DNA from: CBDUXT01 sp965371245 | Lineage (GTDB): Bacteria > Planctomycetota > Phycisphaerae > UBA1845 | Reading direction: 5' to 3' | Length of the DNA: 34,899 nucleotides | Assembly: GCA_965371245.1 (NCBI GenBank) | Contig: CBDUXT010000065.1 | Location: 1-34,899, forward strand | Part shown: piece after piece, positions 34,799-34,899 of the stretch | Position numbering within the stretch: the first letter of the stretch is position 1 | Layout: the number at the start of each line of letters is the position of its first letter | Position numbers and translations under genes: made by a program | The notes under the pieces: generated by a model | The model's database searches: none | Seen by the model: the letters and a program-made list of their open reading frames with translations, nothing else | Told to the model about the DNA's origin: nothing

Positions 34799-34899
34799 AT
34801 GTGGTGCAACAAGACGAAGGGAGGAAAGAGAAGCCAGTGGGACAGTCACGAATGGCACTGCCGCTTGTGTAGTAAGGACTTACATCGGTTTTTCCTTCA
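34799..34899 (+). CDS. possible start of a small-protein or transposase gene, cut by the window end
   Basis: An open frame from ATG 34799 reads MWCNKTKGGKRSQWDSHEWH, CRLCSKDLHRFF and leaves the window. The cysteines (C3, C21, C24) hint at a zinc finger, and AGGGG lies ~9 bases upstream after an in-frame stop. It is divergent from the TIR-CHAT gene, 149 bases away. With only 33 codons I cannot name it and it may not be real. Confidence 0.25.
   Translation, partial: MWCNKTKGGKRSQWDSHEWHCRLCSKDLHRFFL

Overview
The window reads as chromosomal DNA from a member of the Planctomycetota. I infer this from style, not from a marker gene. The DNA is GC-rich, and there are large secreted proteins with dockerin-like Ca-binding loops, FG-GAP and NHL-type repeats. 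One membrane protein ends in the CxxCGYxLxGL...CPxCG zinc ribbon common in that phylum. Palindromic dispersed repeats fill most gene gaps. No rRNA, tRNA or CRISPR array was seen.

Region by region. (1) 1-793: broken C-terminal part of an IS1380-type transposase, then gene-free DNA with hairpins. (2) 794-2758: a single-chain, LYS4-like homoaconitase. (3) 3166-6745: a mobile-DNA graveyard. It holds an apparently intact ISL3-family IS with perfect 23-bp ends, a tyrosine-recombinase remnant, an IS3 OrfB fragment, a frameshifted remnant of a large helicase of the kind found in defence loci, and a decayed IS5-type element. (4) 7143-9209: a DUF6624-type exported protein and a PQQ-like beta-propeller protein, probably co-transcribed. 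(5) 9377-14063, all minus strand: NTF2-like lipoprotein, aconitase AcnA, an Nfu-type Fe-S carrier and the redox repressor Rex with a good promoter. This looks like a central-carbon, iron-sulfur and redox neighbourhood. (6) 14710-22417: an unknown exported protein, the zinc-ribbon membrane protein, a thioredoxin-fold plus TPR protein lacking the redox cysteines, serine hydroxymethyltransferase GlyA, and a BNR-propeller protein with a pseudopilin-like tail. (7) 22803-29254: two very large secreted proteins that share a C-terminal module. One has a palindromic repeat inserted in frame in its coding sequence. (8) 29356-30200: a broken ECF sigma gene and repeats. (9) 30282-34649: a 1455-residue TIR-CHAT-STAND ATPase-TPR protein, the strongest candidate for an undescribed system: a bacterial NLR-like immune receptor carrying two potential effector domains.

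The main themes are TCA and Fe-S metabolism with its redox regulator, a dense palindromic repeat population that has entered at least one protein, and defence-associated genes, one apparently intact and one in ruins beside transposon debris. Boundaries of repeats and pseudogenes are by-eye estimates.
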